Of a stretch of 64,000 nucleotides of DNA, positions 1 through 12,495 are shown in pieces (position 1 is the stretch's first letter; each line of letters begins with the position of its first letter). Source of the DNA: Nemania diffusa (lineage: Eukaryota > Ascomycota > Sordariomycetes > Xylariales > Xylariaceae). The DNA is taken from positions 2,728,001 to 2,792,000 of the forward strand of contig JBBPUQ010000009.1 of the NCBI GenBank assembly GCA_038501195.1, in the 5' to 3' direction. The notes below the pieces were generated by a model. It had not been told where the DNA came from, ran no database searches, and worked only from the letters and a program-made list of their open reading frames with translations. The position numbers and the translations under genes are program-made.

Positions 1-100
1 TAATGTGGATATTAATATGGATGTTCTTCATGCAGAAGCACCCAACTCTTAAGTTGGCCCTTCAGTAATCAAGCCTCCCCGTGAGTCAGATTTACTCAAG

Positions 101-1935
101 ATGAAGGCTGTCGCTGCCGGGCTCGTTACCCTCGCGGGTATTGCCTCAGCCGATGTTGTTCTCTACGGTCAATGCGGTGGCATAAATTACACGGGAGAGA
201 CGACATGCGTCGCTAGCGCCCACTGCCAGTATGTGAATGATTATTACTCCCAGTGTTTAGCAGGTATGATATTCAGTTTTACTTATATTCCAATTCCTCC
301 TGGACGTGGTAGAAAGACTAGAGTGGGACACTAGAAGAGAAGAGAAGGAGGATGTTGCTAACAAGAAACCATAGGTGCTGGCTCAACCACCTTGACCACC
401 ACGACTAAGGCCACCACAACGGCTACGACTACAACTACGAAGGCAGTGACGACAACGACGACAAGCGCAGGAACCCCGTCCTCCACGACGTTTGCGACAA
501 CTAGCGGTCTTAATGTGAGTATCATTAGAAATTACCGCCCTCTTCGAGCGTACACGTACATCAGGGGAAGAACTCGCTGTCCTGGCTTAGTCGACATTCC
601 AACAGCGATGTACACTTCTCTCTAATCCATCCCTCACACCCCCGTGATCATTATTAGAACGGAAAGAACTAATAATTTTCCCTTGGAAAGTTCAAAATCG
701 ACGGAAAGACAGGTTACTTCGCAGGCACAAACTCGTACTGGATCGGGTTCCTGACGAACAACGCCGACGTCGACACGGCCCTCGACAACCTGCAGGACGC
801 CGGCCTGAAGATCCTGCGCGTCTGGGGCTTCAACGACGTCACGGCCACCCCCGGCGCGGGCACCGTGTGGTACCAGAAGCTGTCCGCCAGCGGGTCCACG
901 ATCAACACGGGCGCGGACGGGCTGCAGCGCCTCGACTACGTCGTCTCGGCCGCCGAGGCGAGGGGCATCAAGCTGATCATCAACTTCGTGAACAACTGGA
1001 GCGACTACGGTGGCATCCCTGCTGTGAGTAACCCTTCCTGCCATTCTAGAGAACCAGGCTTTCGCAAAGGCCGATTCGATCTGGGGAGGGAATAGGGGCA
1101 ACAGTGGAATTCCGAGCTAATATCGAACCCACGACCAGTACGTCACAGCCTTCGGCGGCAACCAGACAAGCTGGTTCACCAACGCGGCCGCGCAAGCCCA
1201 ATACCGCACCTACATCAAGGCCGTAGTCTCGCGCTACGCTGCTTCTCCCGCCGTGTTCGCGTGGGAGCTCGCCAACGAGCCGCGCTGCAACGGGTGCGCG
1301 ACGACGGTGCTGACGCAGTGGGCGAGCGCGACGTCGGCGTACATCAAGTCGCTCGACGCGGCGCACATGGTGACGCTCGGCGACGAGGGCTTCGGGCTCG
1401 CGACCGACTCCGACGGCAGCTACCCCTTCACGTACTACGAGGGCGTCGACTTCGAGGCCAACCTTAAGATCTCTACCCTCGACTTCGGCACCTTCCACCT
1501 CTACCCGGGCTCCTGGGGCACCGCCAACGACTGGGGCAATCTGTGGATCTCGGCGCACGCTGCTGCATGCAAGGCCGCTGGCAAGGCGTGTCTGCTGGAG
1601 GAATGTGAGTGGCTGTCTAGTGTCTCTTCTGCCGTAATCCCCCTTTTCGGGGCATGAGCCCTGAGCTCCCTGAGTCTGTTCTATTGTAGGAGGTAGTGTT
1701 GTATCGTAACCGAGCTAACGATTTCTTGTCAGATGGCACGGGCTCAAACCATTGCGCCGTCGAGAGCCCTTGGCAACAAACTGCGCTTTCGTCCCCTGGC
1801 GTGACCGGTGATCTGTTCTGGCAGTACGGCACGACTCTTAGCTACGGCCAGACCTCCGACGACGGAAATACTATCTTCACGGGCACCAGTGACTGGACTT
1901 GCTTGGTGACGGACCATGTCGCCGCTATTCCTTAA
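101..1935 (+). CDS. secreted GH5 (subfamily 7-like) endo-beta-1,4-mannanase with N-terminal CBM1
   Basis: Predicted exons 101-263, 375-514, 691-1023, 1139-1604 and 1733-1935 join in frame to a 434-aa protein. Order: signal peptide (about residues 1-17, ending LAGIASA), a cysteine-rich CBM1 cellulose-binding module ([15 protein letters not shown], about 20-54), a Thr/Ser-rich linker (57-100), then the GH5 barrel. The catalytic acid/base lies in WELANEPRC and the nucleophile in LLEEYG, the latter created across the last splice junction. The family hydrolyses mannan backbones outside the cell; CBM1 anchors the enzyme to cellulose. Linker and catalytic domain sit on separate exons. The start is the only ATG giving a signal peptide. 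The catalytic exons are GC-rich, unlike the flanks. GH5_7 rather than cellulase is inferred from the order of motifs. Confidence 0.93.
264..374 (+). other. intron 1 of the GH5 mannanase
   Basis: GTATGA donor and ATAG acceptor, phase 1. It separates the CBM1 exon from the Thr-rich linker exon. Reading through it gives an early stop. Confidence 0.8.
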
Positions 1936-2260
1936 GTAAGTATTTAGGGTCCTGTGGTCACAGCACTGGTAGATCGAAACTCTAGTTAGTCTAAAAAGCC
2001 TATACATAGGTTGCAAAGAACTGTGGTCAATAACAACGTTACCCACAGCATTTTCGATTAAGTGAACATGTTTAAAGGTACTAATCGTAGGTGATTAATG
2101 CGTAATTATGTTAATAGGTGAGGAACTAGACGGAGTCTCACGTATACCCAGGATATAAAACAGCGCCGGTAACCAATGCAGACGGTGTATTAACCAGTAA
2201 ACCATGCCCAAATCCCATCCTACCGCCGTTGAACTCATCCCCTTTTTTATTTCCGGCCGC
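1936..2260. other. convergent intergenic spacer
   Basis: The spacer between the 3' ends of the mannanase gene (+) and the IQ-motif gene (-). It should carry both 3' UTRs. I see no gene or repeat in it. Confidence 0.6.
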
Positions 2261-4523
2261 CTATAAGTCTGTTTTCCCTTCCTCGCCCTGCTCGACAACC
2301 CCAGAATCTCCATCCTCCGGTCCAGAGGACGGCCTAGTCTGCACGCCCAACTTCTGCAGAATCCGTACACCGATTTTATTCTCCTCGCGCTCCCTCTCCA
2401 GCGCCTCCCGTTCCCTCTCGAGCACCCTCCTCTCCCTCGCCGCGCTCTGGCTCTTGTCCCACGCCTCCTCCTTGCGCCTCCTCGCCTCCTCGGGGTGGAA
2501 GACCTCGGTGGTCTTGAGGCTGGCCTTGCGCAGCGCCTGCTTGCCCTTGCGGCGCGTCTTGACGTACATCTCGAGCCCCACGAGCACGGCGTAGCTGCGG
2601 CTGATGCTGACGTGCGTCATGTCGACGCCCTCGTCCTCGAGGCTGTGCACGAAGGCGCGGAAGTTGGCGGCCGGCGGGCGGTAGTGGCCCGAGAGCGGCG
2701 AGAGGCTCGACAGCCGCCCGTCCTTGACCTTGATCAGGCCCGCTGCCGAGATGCGCGCCCCCTGCAGGAATGAGCTGTGCTGGAAGGCCCCGCTGGCCTT
2801 GATCCCCACGTACAGCCGGAACGCCGTGTCCGCCACGAAAATCCACTACAACCGCTGGAGTCAGTAATTACTCTTTTGCGTAGTTCTACAGCTCTCGAAA
2901 CATGCTCCCGAGACATTTCGGGAGCTCTCAAGTTACTAGAAAGGGAAGAAAATGACTCCAGCGGTAACTCACCGTGTTCTTACGCACCGACTTGCGTAGC
3001 AGCTTGTTGAAGATGGTCGCGGCCGACACGTGCTTGATCTTCTTGACCCCTTTCGCGTTGTCGAGGTCTGTGTTGGCGTATTTGGCGGCCCGCGCGGCTT
3101 CGAGCTCGGATTCTCGTGATGAGGAGCTCGACGAGCTTGCCGGTGAGCTGGGACGGTCTCGGGGACTATGAGGATGATTCGAATTATCGTGGGCTCTGTC
3201 TTGCGCGTGGCTCTCTATTTCGGGAGAGAAGGCCGGTGTCGGGTCGTCGACCGGTACGATGCCATGAATACTATCTTTCCATTCTTCCGTAGTATCGATG
3301 CGGATCCCGTTCTTCGCCCACACAAGCCGGCCCTCATGGTCAACTTTGACTAAATAATGCTGCCTCTCCTCTCGGTTTAGATATCGCACACGCTCGCGAT
3401 CTAGCCTCTCCCGCGGACACGTCGCCACTTCCACGTCTTTGCCCTCGCCGTAATCGAGCCAATAGAAGTAGTTCTCATTCGTATCGCTTCGCTTCCACTC
3501 CTCGTGATACGTGCGCAAGTTCGAGCCGTACCGGTGCTTGACATCCACCATCTCGAGGAAATACTGCAGTCCCATCATGCGGGCGTGTTTCCGCCGCTTC
3601 GCCTGGGCCTTTTGCTTCTTTTTCCGTGCGGCCTCACGCTTTGTAGAATCCATCCGTGCCAATTCCTCGCTGTCAGACGACGATGATGAGTCGCCCGACA
3701 CGGATCGGTCCACGTCTGAATCCTCGTCGCCGCCCGCCCTCCGCGCAATCGTCGCTACTTTCATCCAGTTCCGGCGCGCGTTGGTTCTGCTCGCATCATC
3801 CTCATCTCCGTTTTCGTCTCCCGTACTAAGGGCGTGATCTTCCCTCGCCCGTGGTTTCGTCAGTTCTTTCCACTGTGCGTCTCGGATTGCGTGTGTCCAC
3901 CTCGTGCTCGCATCCAGACCTAGCCCTTGTATCTCCCGACGCACACGATATCCGCGATAGCTGCGCTGGATGACCGTGGCAGCTTTAGTCTTTAAAACCT
4001 CTCGGCCTCCATCCTCTCCTGCAGCCCCACCATTACCGTCGTCGCTACTATTGTGACTCCGTAGCTGGGAATCTGATAATTCGTGTATACCACGATAGTT
4101 ATGGAGCGGTTCGTCCAATTCTTTGCTTCCTTCCTCTTCTAAAACCTTGCTCTTCATGAAATCGCGCCGAGCCTCCATGGTCTTGCGCGAGGTGATTTTG
4201 TCCTGACGCCGTAGTTCGCTATCACGTTGCCTATGTTCCCTTTCACGGGTTTCCTGGAGACTGCAGAGCCGGGCAAAATCCTGGTCTGACGGCGGCTGTA
4301 GGGAATCTAGATACTGCTGGTGAGGCGATGAAGTTGGCTCAGCTTGTGCGTCGGCAGTCTGCCGGGCGCTGCTTCCTATTATTAGGGGTTGAGATTTAAG
4401 GTCTGGCTGTTGTAATGGTTGGTCTCCTAGGGAAGCTGAAGATAGGGATCTGTGATCTGCAATACCGTAATCCGATGGTGCCCTTGTGTATAATTCCAGA
4501 GTAGGATGATGCGACTTGTCCAT
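2261..4523 (-). CDS. IQ-motif (calmodulin-binding) fungal protein
   Basis: Two exons, complement 4523-2973 and 2845-2261, join in phase 0 across a 127-nt intron (GTGAGT...TAG) to give 711 aa. An IQ-type motif, VIQRSYRGYRVRR, lies near residue 183 and suggests calmodulin binding. Around it are charged, Ser-rich, probably disordered segments with runs of Ser/Asp. The second exon opens with a conserved-looking block (WIFVADTAFRLYVGIK, then GAFQHSSFLQGARISAAG and SPLSGHYRPP) and ends in a long basic/acidic coiled-coil region (about 610-670). The first-exon frame runs into a stop if the intron is kept. I recognise this as a widespread but little-characterised filamentous-fungal IQ-domain family; the cellular role is unknown to me. 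Confidence 0.85.
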
Positions 4524-7339
4524 TTTTTATTAAAATGTTATGCTATGCAAGTAAATTCTAGTGTAAAGATGTTCATGTTGTAGTCTGTGATGGTTTCATA
4601 GTTTGTCTTGGCGGGGACTTATAAGGGTTGTAATTATCCATTGGCTGCACTATTGTTGAAGTGTAGAACCAAGTAAAGTAGGGACTTCTTTACTATTCAT
4701 TTACAATATACTTGCATATGTAGGAAGGAAACTACGACGTCCACCCTATGCCTACCCAGGTAAATAAGGGATTATTTTGGAAATGGTAGAACGTTGCGCT
4801 TTCATGTTTGAAATGACGTAATGAGGTCATTGTGCCCGGTTCTCGGCATTTTCCTCATGCCGCTTAAGTCTCTCAACAGCCGGCTCATTCCTCCCCTTGC
4901 CAGCTCCCTACTTACCCGGTAATGAAGGGACACTCTGTCGGGAAGCCCAGTTCTTACGATAACTTTATTTCAACGACGTGGACGGGGATGGCTTCACATG
5001 GGTATGAATAGTGGTCTAATCTACCACTTGGGCAGCTCTGTGAATGAAACGGATCTGAACACGCCTAAGTCAGGAGGCTCGCTTCTCGACTACCTATGTA
5101 CCTCATTGGAAAACGTGGAGGCCCGGTTACTCAGGTCATTTTTAAATCCTAAAAATGAGAAGTGCATTTTGAATTTTCATTTGTCGATGGGACGGTGTTA
5201 CGTCATTAGGTGTCGAGTAAGACATGCGCAATCAATGCCCTCACTTTTAGATAAGTAGCCAATGCTGATTTTGCCAACTGAAGATTATCGTTGAAAAAGT
5301 TCGTCATAAATTTGAAGCGACCGTAGCGTTTTTGTGGAAAATGAGGCTGTGGCTTGGGTGTGGTTGATAGTCGGCTTTGCATTCTTAAATACTACCCGCG
5401 CGGCCTGACGAAGATACCTGGACATTCGCCACCGTATGCGACATCGTCATTCTTGCCAGTTACAACCTACTCGGGTGAACGTTATTCTTCAATCATGTTC
5501 TAGGTGGATGTGCGGACTGAACCTAGATACAAGACAGGTTGAGGGATTAGCTAACAGGGGGCCAGTGGATTTACGCATATAAACTACACATATATATCTG
5601 TTTGTAGTTCAGAAAAAGTGAGTAGGGTTTTGATCTCCTCCAATGATAGAGTTACGTCTATATCGTATTATGAGTACTTGAAATATCTAGGATATGTTTG
5701 TTAGCATAAAGTACGTATTCTACTGTTAATTCGAAGTTTAGAACTTACGTATAAAGCTAGTCGAGTTGACCACACTTGCATTATAGGTCATACCTATCAA
5801 TATAGAATGTCAAAGAAGACTGAGCTTGTGGCCATCGTATAGATGCTGAGAGCAAAGTCCATTGCTACAACTTCTGGGCAGCCGGAGTTGCTTGCATACC
5901 GGCCTAGTTTCCCTGAAGCTGCCAACGCCTTCAGTACATCGCGTTGCGTTCTGGTCGGTCTCCGTAACATTCATTCCATATTCAATCGCTGGAAACTGTG
6001 CGGAAGGATGAGTCGTTATCGTTATAAGAAAGTCTTGCAGATCGTAGGCATCTCGCCATGGTGTAATGTTGAACACCAGATCTCAGAATTGTGATGAGTA
6101 TCTCCTACTCGATTTATGACGATAGCAAGAAGAAAGGTAGCAGTTCGAAAATGCATCACCGAATATATTGAGAACAATGTTTTCAACAGCAGTGGTATCA
6201 ACTAACTACCATCAATCGCAAGGCTTCCCGGCTACGCAACTCTCTTCAGTTAGAAGACATCTTGAAGCTGCTCCCGTGTTGTCATTGAAGTCCATTATTA
6301 GATGCTGACTAGGGAGAAATCTTCCTATCCCTCCATTTATAAATCGCTTACTGAAGCTGACGCTTCGTGTAACAATTTCATAGGGATCTTCAATATCCTA
6401 AGCTTCTGTAGAAGCAAGCCGGCTGACTCCGGGTAGGCGAGTGTACCGCGCCTCGAAGCTACATTATTGTCAGCCTCTTGGTGAGTACGGAGTAGCAATA
6501 ACAATTGAGCAAAATCCAGCCAAGTTGTGAGAATTTACGACTGAGCCTTACTTGGTAGGTTATCTGCTTCGAAGTTTGGCTCTTCATAATTTGAGCCACA
6601 TCGATAATCGATTTCAGGCACATACCTATCGTTAGAACCCCACATTCCAGTATAGGAAACCGAAAATGGCTCTTTGAAGCAATGGAATATTATACTAACT
6701 CTTCCTAGGGAAGGGGTTTATCTGTAGATGTGGCATTAGCTATGATAAGTAGGCACAATTCGGAAGACGTCGTGTGTCTTAAAAGGCAATAAAAGAACCT
6801 TTCGGGTTAGGAAGTACCTAATGATAAACTAAGTCGCTTGGGGTTGCACTTGGCGGATAAAAGTCAAACTAATGTAACTCTGTTTTGTGTTCCCTTTCTG
6901 TTACGGAGGTTGTGATGGTGGATGGTTGGCTCTTTCTGTCTATACCTACATACCTAGGTGGTAAGTAACTAAGCTACAGGGATAGACCTCGCAATTTGAT
7001 TGGCTGCTTCCTCTTCATAACCCTTCTGAAAGTCAAAAGGCATACAGTGCAATAGACACAGTACCCAGTTGCGACTATGACGCGCTGTAAATACCTATTA
7101 GGTGTGCCTAAAAGTGCCGCCCAGGTGAACTAATTCCTTAAAAGTAAGGGAATTGCACTTTCTAGGTGGAGACTCTAGGCTAGCAGCGCCTAGGTAATCC
7201 CAAATTTACAGGTCAATTGGCCTTGAAAGGAGGTCGATGAGACGGAGGAATTCAATCATCAATGCAGCATGGGGAAATAATAAAAAAATCCAAACACAGC
7301 CATTTCTCATGACAGTAACCACCCTACCAGTTGCTTCCA
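4524..7339. other. gene-free spacer, 2.8 kb
   Basis: Lies between the divergent IQ-motif and Sas4-domain genes and should contain both promoters. Only short ORFs occur (for example 4998-5258 and the overlapping pair at 5810-6094). None has a recognisable domain or splice-extended continuation. The sequence is AT-leaning with scattered TACCTA/TAGGTA motifs. Confidence 0.55.
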
Positions 7340-9359
7340 ATGGCCATTACAGTATCGCGACGACCTGAAGGATTCCGGCGCTCACATCAGAACCAGAACC
7401 ACGCTCGCCAAGCGCAGCAACAACAGCAGCAGCAACCACAGCAGCAGCACCAGCCGCAGCAGCACCATCTCGCCCTGTCGCCTACTGCTGGCGTCGCTCG
7501 CATGAAGCACCCACTCGATCCCATTGATAACCTGGGCGACGCTCTCAAGTCCAAGAGGACACGCATTGCCGTTGAAATCTTCACTAGACCACTCGCCCAT
7601 CAATCTCTCGGCCCCTCCAAGTCTGTCTTAGTGAGACGTCAGCTTTCAACGACACAGCCTGTCCACGTCGCGGACGTCGCGTCATCCCACAAACCCGAGA
7701 GACCCTCTCCGGCCACCACCAATCCCGTCGTCCCTTCTGACCCTCCTGTTCCTCCTGTGCCTCTACCCACCCGCCCTCATACTGCTACCACGGCTCCTCC
7801 ACCTCCATCACCACCTCCACCCCCTCCTACCGCCATAACACCTGCAACGATACCAAATTCACCGACAACGGCGACAAGCAAGGAACATGGCCTCACGAGA
7901 CATCAAGAGAAGGTTATCAATGGCATCCGACACGAACTGGACCGCCTGCAACCCAGCGTTGCTGACACAGGCTCCGCTGCTGCTGCTCGTCCCCCCGGTC
8001 GCAAATTGCGCTCGCAGGAAGCGACCCGCTTCAAGAGCGAACTCGCGGCCTATTTCCCCGAGTACGACGAGGTGATTGGAAATGATCCCAAGGAACAACG
8101 TAAGTAAATGCCGTACCAATGCCGTATTGGCTCTACCCACCGCCCACAGCGCATTGGCGCGCACTACGCCAACTGCGCCAACTGTACCAGCTACTCACGA
8201 GGCCCTTTATGCTAACGTACTATTATTTCCCAATTTAGACCTTCTCAATGTTGATACACCTATCATCGTCTTCGACACGGAACACGAAACATCAGACGTT
8301 CTAACAAGTACTACCACCTCTACCGCCACCACCACATCCCAACATCTGATTCGTTCCGAACCCCGACCCCAGCCTTATACAGTGCGATTGTGCAGTGACC
8401 GTCTATTCACGGATTTGCAAAACTCACCAATTGTTCACTTCGACCTTCCCAAAACAGAACCTAACGATAATGACTCCGAAGACCCATTACCAGATTCACT
8501 TTACGCACCAGCCCATAGAAAAGCTGAGAGGTTAGAAAAGTCTATCCGGAACACAGAAAGAGGGCGCGCCCAACATGAGAAGGACCAGATCATTCGACTT
8601 CTTGGTGAACTCCAAGGCCAGGATTGGCTGAGAACTATGGGCGTCAATGGGGTCACCGAGAGCCGTAGGAAGAGTTTCGAGCCTGCTCGTGACCATTTTA
8701 TAAAAGGGTGTCAGGCCATACTAGACAAGTTCCGGTTATGGAGCCAGGAGGAGAAGAGACGGAAGCTTGAAAGGGAACGTGCACTAGCAGAAGAAACAGA
8801 AGAGGAGGAAGACGAGGATGAAGACGAGGATGAAGACGAGGATGAAGACGAGGACGACGGTGAAGAAGAAGAGGAGGAGGAGGAGCAGGAGGAGGAGGAA
8901 GAGGATGCAGATGACAGTGACTGCGGCGAGGGAGTCGGCAGCGTGGAAGACGTTGACATGGCGGATGCCGAAAATGAAAATGGCGACGATGCTAGTAGTG
9001 ACGGCGAGCCTCCTGAATATAGCGACATTGATGGCGCAGCGCGCCAACTTCATGCCGAAGCAATGGAACGAGCTAGGTATGCGGCGTTGACTTCGCCCAA
9101 AAGAACCCGAGGTGAACCACCTCCCCCCATACTGGATCTCACGCCCCGGGAATTCACATCATTTTTTGACAAAAAGCATCAAAGGGACGCAGCGTTGAAT
9201 AAAGATAGGAGGAGGGGAAGAACGGTTCTCGCCTGGGGTCACCCGGTTCCAGAGGGGGAGGATTGCGATTTTGAGCTGCCAGATTTTTGTCTGGATGAAG
9301 ATACCCTAAAAGCACATGCGAGGCAGAAGAGACGGGACAGGCGTCAACGCAAGCAGTGA
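7340..9359 (+). CDS. Sas4-domain (Something About Silencing 4) chromatin protein
   Basis: Exons 7340-8099 and 8239-9359 (intron GTAAGT...TTTAG, phase 1) give 626 aa. The upstream in-frame TTG at 7331 is not a eukaryotic start, so the ATG at 7340 (MAITVSRRPEG) is chosen. N-terminus: Gln-rich run (about 25-45) and Pro-rich segment (about 133-175). About residues 347-440 match the SAS4 domain as I know it (LEKSIRNTERGRAQHEKDQI, then LQGQDWLRTMGV). This is followed by a long acidic Asp/Glu run (about 445-485) and a basic C-terminus. In yeast, Sas4 is a subunit of the SAS histone H4 K16 acetyltransferase complex; a similar nuclear role here is inferred. Low-complexity sections are probably disordered. 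Confidence 0.85.
8800..8910 (+). repeat. GAAGAC/GAGGAG-type repeat encoding an acidic tract
   Basis: Purine-rich tandem triplets and hexamers (GATGAAGACGAG units, then GAGGAG) in the Sas4-domain gene. They encode an uninterrupted Asp/Glu tract and are prone to length change. They also create long open frames in other phases that are not genes. Confidence 0.8.
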
Positions 9360-9940
9360 TCAGCCACGTCAGATGCATAGCCTACAATGCTATAGTTCTT
9401 GTATCCAACCGAGGACAAGACATAGCAACAATAGATACCTAAGATTTGCTTGCGCTGCACAAGTTAGCGTAGCATAAAAGAAAGGTCTACGGCGGTACAT
9501 TTAATTCAAGCGTGTCTCAATATGCTTAGGTAGTCTGCTTAAACTGCAACGTCTCTACTATAAAAAGAAAAATGGACGCCCGATTTAAATAAAAAAAAGC
9601 ATTCGTAAACCATGGTCTCTTGAGACCATATTCTCAATGCAATTCCTATTTCCTTAAAAGGCTGTACTACCTCAGTCAAGCTATGTCCGAAATAGAACCT
9701 AATTCTGGACTGGACTGCACAGCCACATAACACCAGCCACCAGGTAGTACAAATTGATGCGGCTGAAGCTCGCAGTCCTTGTCTACATTAGTCCATCGCG
9801 AATCACTGTCATAGTACTGTACAACATCCATCGTAACCTCACCTTCACTTCCCTTTTAATTCGTGCCCGTGCTCTTTAGTGCTACAAGCCCATCCAAACA
9901 TTACGAAAACTTTCATCTACGCTACATAGGCATATTCACT
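9360..9940. other. intergenic spacer
   Basis: 3' flank of the Sas4-domain gene and promoter/5' UTR of the zinc-finger gene. I see no gene in it. Confidence 0.5.
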
Positions 9941-11105
9941 ATGGGAGCGAAGAAGCGCAAGCACCCCGATGTTGAGGAGATCCTCAACCGCGCTTGGTGC
10001 TACTACTGTACGCGTCCCCTGCTGCATGCGTATACATATTGGTGTAAATACTAACTGTATTACAGGCGAAAGAGACTTTGAAGACTTGAAACTATTAATT
10101 TCACATCAAAAAGCTAAGCACTTCAAATGCGACCGGTGTGGCAGGCGACTAAATACAGCTGGAGGTATGCAACTAACTATCGCTAGCAAACCGTGAGCGC
10201 AATGGACTGACAACTACTCATTCTAGGTCTTTCCGTCCATATGAACCAAGTGCACAAAGAATCGCTGTCATCTGTCGAAAATGCGCTCCCCAATCGACAG
10301 GGTCTCGATGTCGAGATCTTCGGTATGGAGGGTATTCCCGAGGACATCGTCCAGCAGCACAACCAGCGCATCATACAGAACTTCTACCAGGCACAGGCCG
10401 AGCGCTTTGCTGCCACCGGCAACCCTCCGCCTGGCCAGAGTGATAAGAGGCCTGCAAAGAAGTTTAAGGCTGAGGGCGCGGACGAGATCAAGAAGCGCTT
10501 AGCGGAGCACCGAGCGCGACTGGCCGCGCAAAAGGGCGCAACCGGAGGCAGCGCTACGCACACGCCACCCCAGGGGCTACCTGACGGACATAGCCCTGCA
10601 CAAAGCGCATCACCTGGAGCTTTCGTACGTCGTGGTTTACCTCCCTATGTAGTCTCAATGCTAACCGCGCCGACAGAATTCTCCCTTCCACCCGCCTGGT
10701 GCCCAATATCCCGGGTACCCGAACCAGCCACAATATCCCCACGCATACCCTCCTTCAAACCTTCCATCGCGTCCCGGAAGCAACGCCCCTGCTGCCACAG
10801 GCCTACCCCCACGGCCCGGACAGCCTGCCTGGCCAGCCCCCTCGACGGTCGAGGAGCTCGTCTCGAGCGCCGCGCCACAGCAAGGCGACGATATCGATCA
10901 GCTGATCAGGATGGCCGAGGCAGGTATCAAGCCCCCGAGAAAGTCGGAGACCCCCGCCGCCACGGAGGAAGCGGCGCCGGAGAAGAAGTCGAAGAAAGAG
11001 AAGGACAAGAATGTGCAGATGATATACGAGGACGAGCTCAGCCCGGAGGAGAGGATGGCCATGATGCCGAGATATGCTTTCATCCCAGAAGTCGCTGTCG
11101 CCTAG
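9941..11105 (+). CDS. BuGZ/ZNF207-type C2H2 zinc-finger protein
   Basis: Four exons, 9941-10007, 10066-10164, 10227-10624 and 10677-11105, with introns of 58, 62 and 52 nt carrying clear CTAAC branch sites, give 330 aa. Splicing reconstitutes two adjacent C2H2 fingers (WCYYCERDFEDLKLLISHQ...H, then CDRCGRRLNTAGGLSVH) and the family signature QVHKESL plus EIFGMEGIP. That matches animal BuGZ/ZNF207, a spindle-matrix protein that stabilises Bub3 at kinetochores. The middle is Pro/Gly/Tyr-rich and low-complexity, as in BuGZ. The C-terminus has an acidic patch, VQMIYEDELSPEERMAMMPR, that could be a GLEBS-like Bub3-binding motif (inference). Orthology is well supported by the N-terminal half; a mitotic role in this fungus is inferred. 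Confidence 0.87.
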
Positions 11106-12495
11106 GCTGGCCTAACATTGATATGGGAACGTGTATGGTTAAAAGTGTGGGATGGACGGGCTGACGACAGCGTTTTATATTAGCTAGGTAGGAGATAAGC
11201 AGAGGCGTCGCATCGATTAGGCTGTGGTGTAAGCATACCGCGTAATCAGCCGATGATGTAGAATACTCCAAAGCGTTAGTAATTCAACGGAAATAGCTGC
11301 TGTGCACTTCTGACATTCCTTAATGAATTTGTTTCCTGTACCGGATCTGCATTTCATGTCTTAGTCCCTCGTTCTTACAACTAGCTCCTCTTGCGTCATA
11401 ATCAATAAGGGAGGGCATGTTGGAAATCAGTTGGCCTGTATAATACAACAATATGCCGTTTAGGTTCTGTTAAAAATAGCATTGTAGGTAGTATAGTGTA
11501 CCGTGAGAGAAAGAGGCAGCTGAACGACTACCTAGGTAGGATGTAGCTAGCAATGCAATTTCAGCTTTTACCTGTAAGGACTTGTTATTATAGTAAGAAG
11601 CAAGCAGCCAAGGCCAAGGGGTCATGACATTATATAATAAGACTCTTTAGGATAGTTGTATTGGTGGTTTAGATATAGATCCAGTGCTCTCGTACTCCCC
11701 AGAATTTACGAGTTCAGAAATCAGTTGGTTTACGTATTAAGCTCTCATGAACTATATTGACTGCCCTTCTACCTAACTTGTAACCGCCTCTGTCTTCACT
11801 CTATAACCGAGCCCTCTGGTACATGAATGATCAATCTCACTCTATTTATTGGCGTTCCCCAGACAGTAGGGACGTTTAGATATAGTGTTGCGGATATACA
11901 GCACCATTGTAGTATGTCGTTCTTCCCTCGTTATGGCCAGGCCATCACCGCCGTTGGTAAATAATACCATAAAAGGCGTTCGATATTATATAGTATAGTA
12001 TGTCCGGCTTAGCTAAGTCACTAGACAGCAGCTATAATAAATAGAACGATGAGAAATATGTTTCACATTCGGGGTTTGGGCCCTCCTCTATCAGTGCCGG
12101 ATTACGATTTCTCTCCACTACGTTTATACCCGGCAATTAAAAACCTAGCGGAGATTTCGAGAACTTCTTAGGGGTTTGAAGGCATTATTAGTGCGGGTAT
12201 AAGTTGTTAGTATGGAAAGGCTGTGTTTAGCCTTTGTACCCTTATAACTTGAAGTTATAATAGGGGCTGACTAACACGGTTTGTTATCTGCTAGGTAGCT
12301 CAGTCGATATAATATTATCATATACCGCTATATCGTCTACCGAATTTAAGATATCTTTGAGACTTGCTATCTAGAATAGCCCATACCGAGGTCGTTGGTC
12401 GGTTAAACCGTCGTCGACTTTCCCTGGCCGTCTCCTCTTCGAGTTCTCTCTTCTGCGTTGAGCTCTGCGCCTAGTTGCATATCCCCGTGATCCCC
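11106..12495. other. gene-free spacer, 1.4 kb
   Basis: Between the convergent zinc-finger and F-box loci. It contains a small perfect palindrome near 12243-12261 (TTATAACTT-GA-AGTTATAA) and AT-rich, RIP-like sequence. I see no gene. Confidence 0.5.

Noticed and set aside
82..88. TGAGTCA 12 nt before the mannanase ATG
   Set aside because: Too close to the start codon and in a gene not expected under amino-acid control; likely chance.
1046..1558. Long minus-strand frame opposite the mannanase exons
   Set aside because: Shadow of GC-rich coding sequence; Arg/Val/Gly-rich with no domain.
5810..6094. Overlapping frames on both strands (one reading YDLQDFLITITTHPSAQFP)
   Set aside because: Looks faintly protein-like but has no recognised domain, no flanking exons and no clear start context; possibly an old exon fragment.
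8711..9090. Ser-rich, Leu/Phe-rich and Lys/Arg-rich frames across the acidic tract
   Set aside because: Other-phase readings of the Asp/Glu triplet repeat of the Sas4-domain gene.
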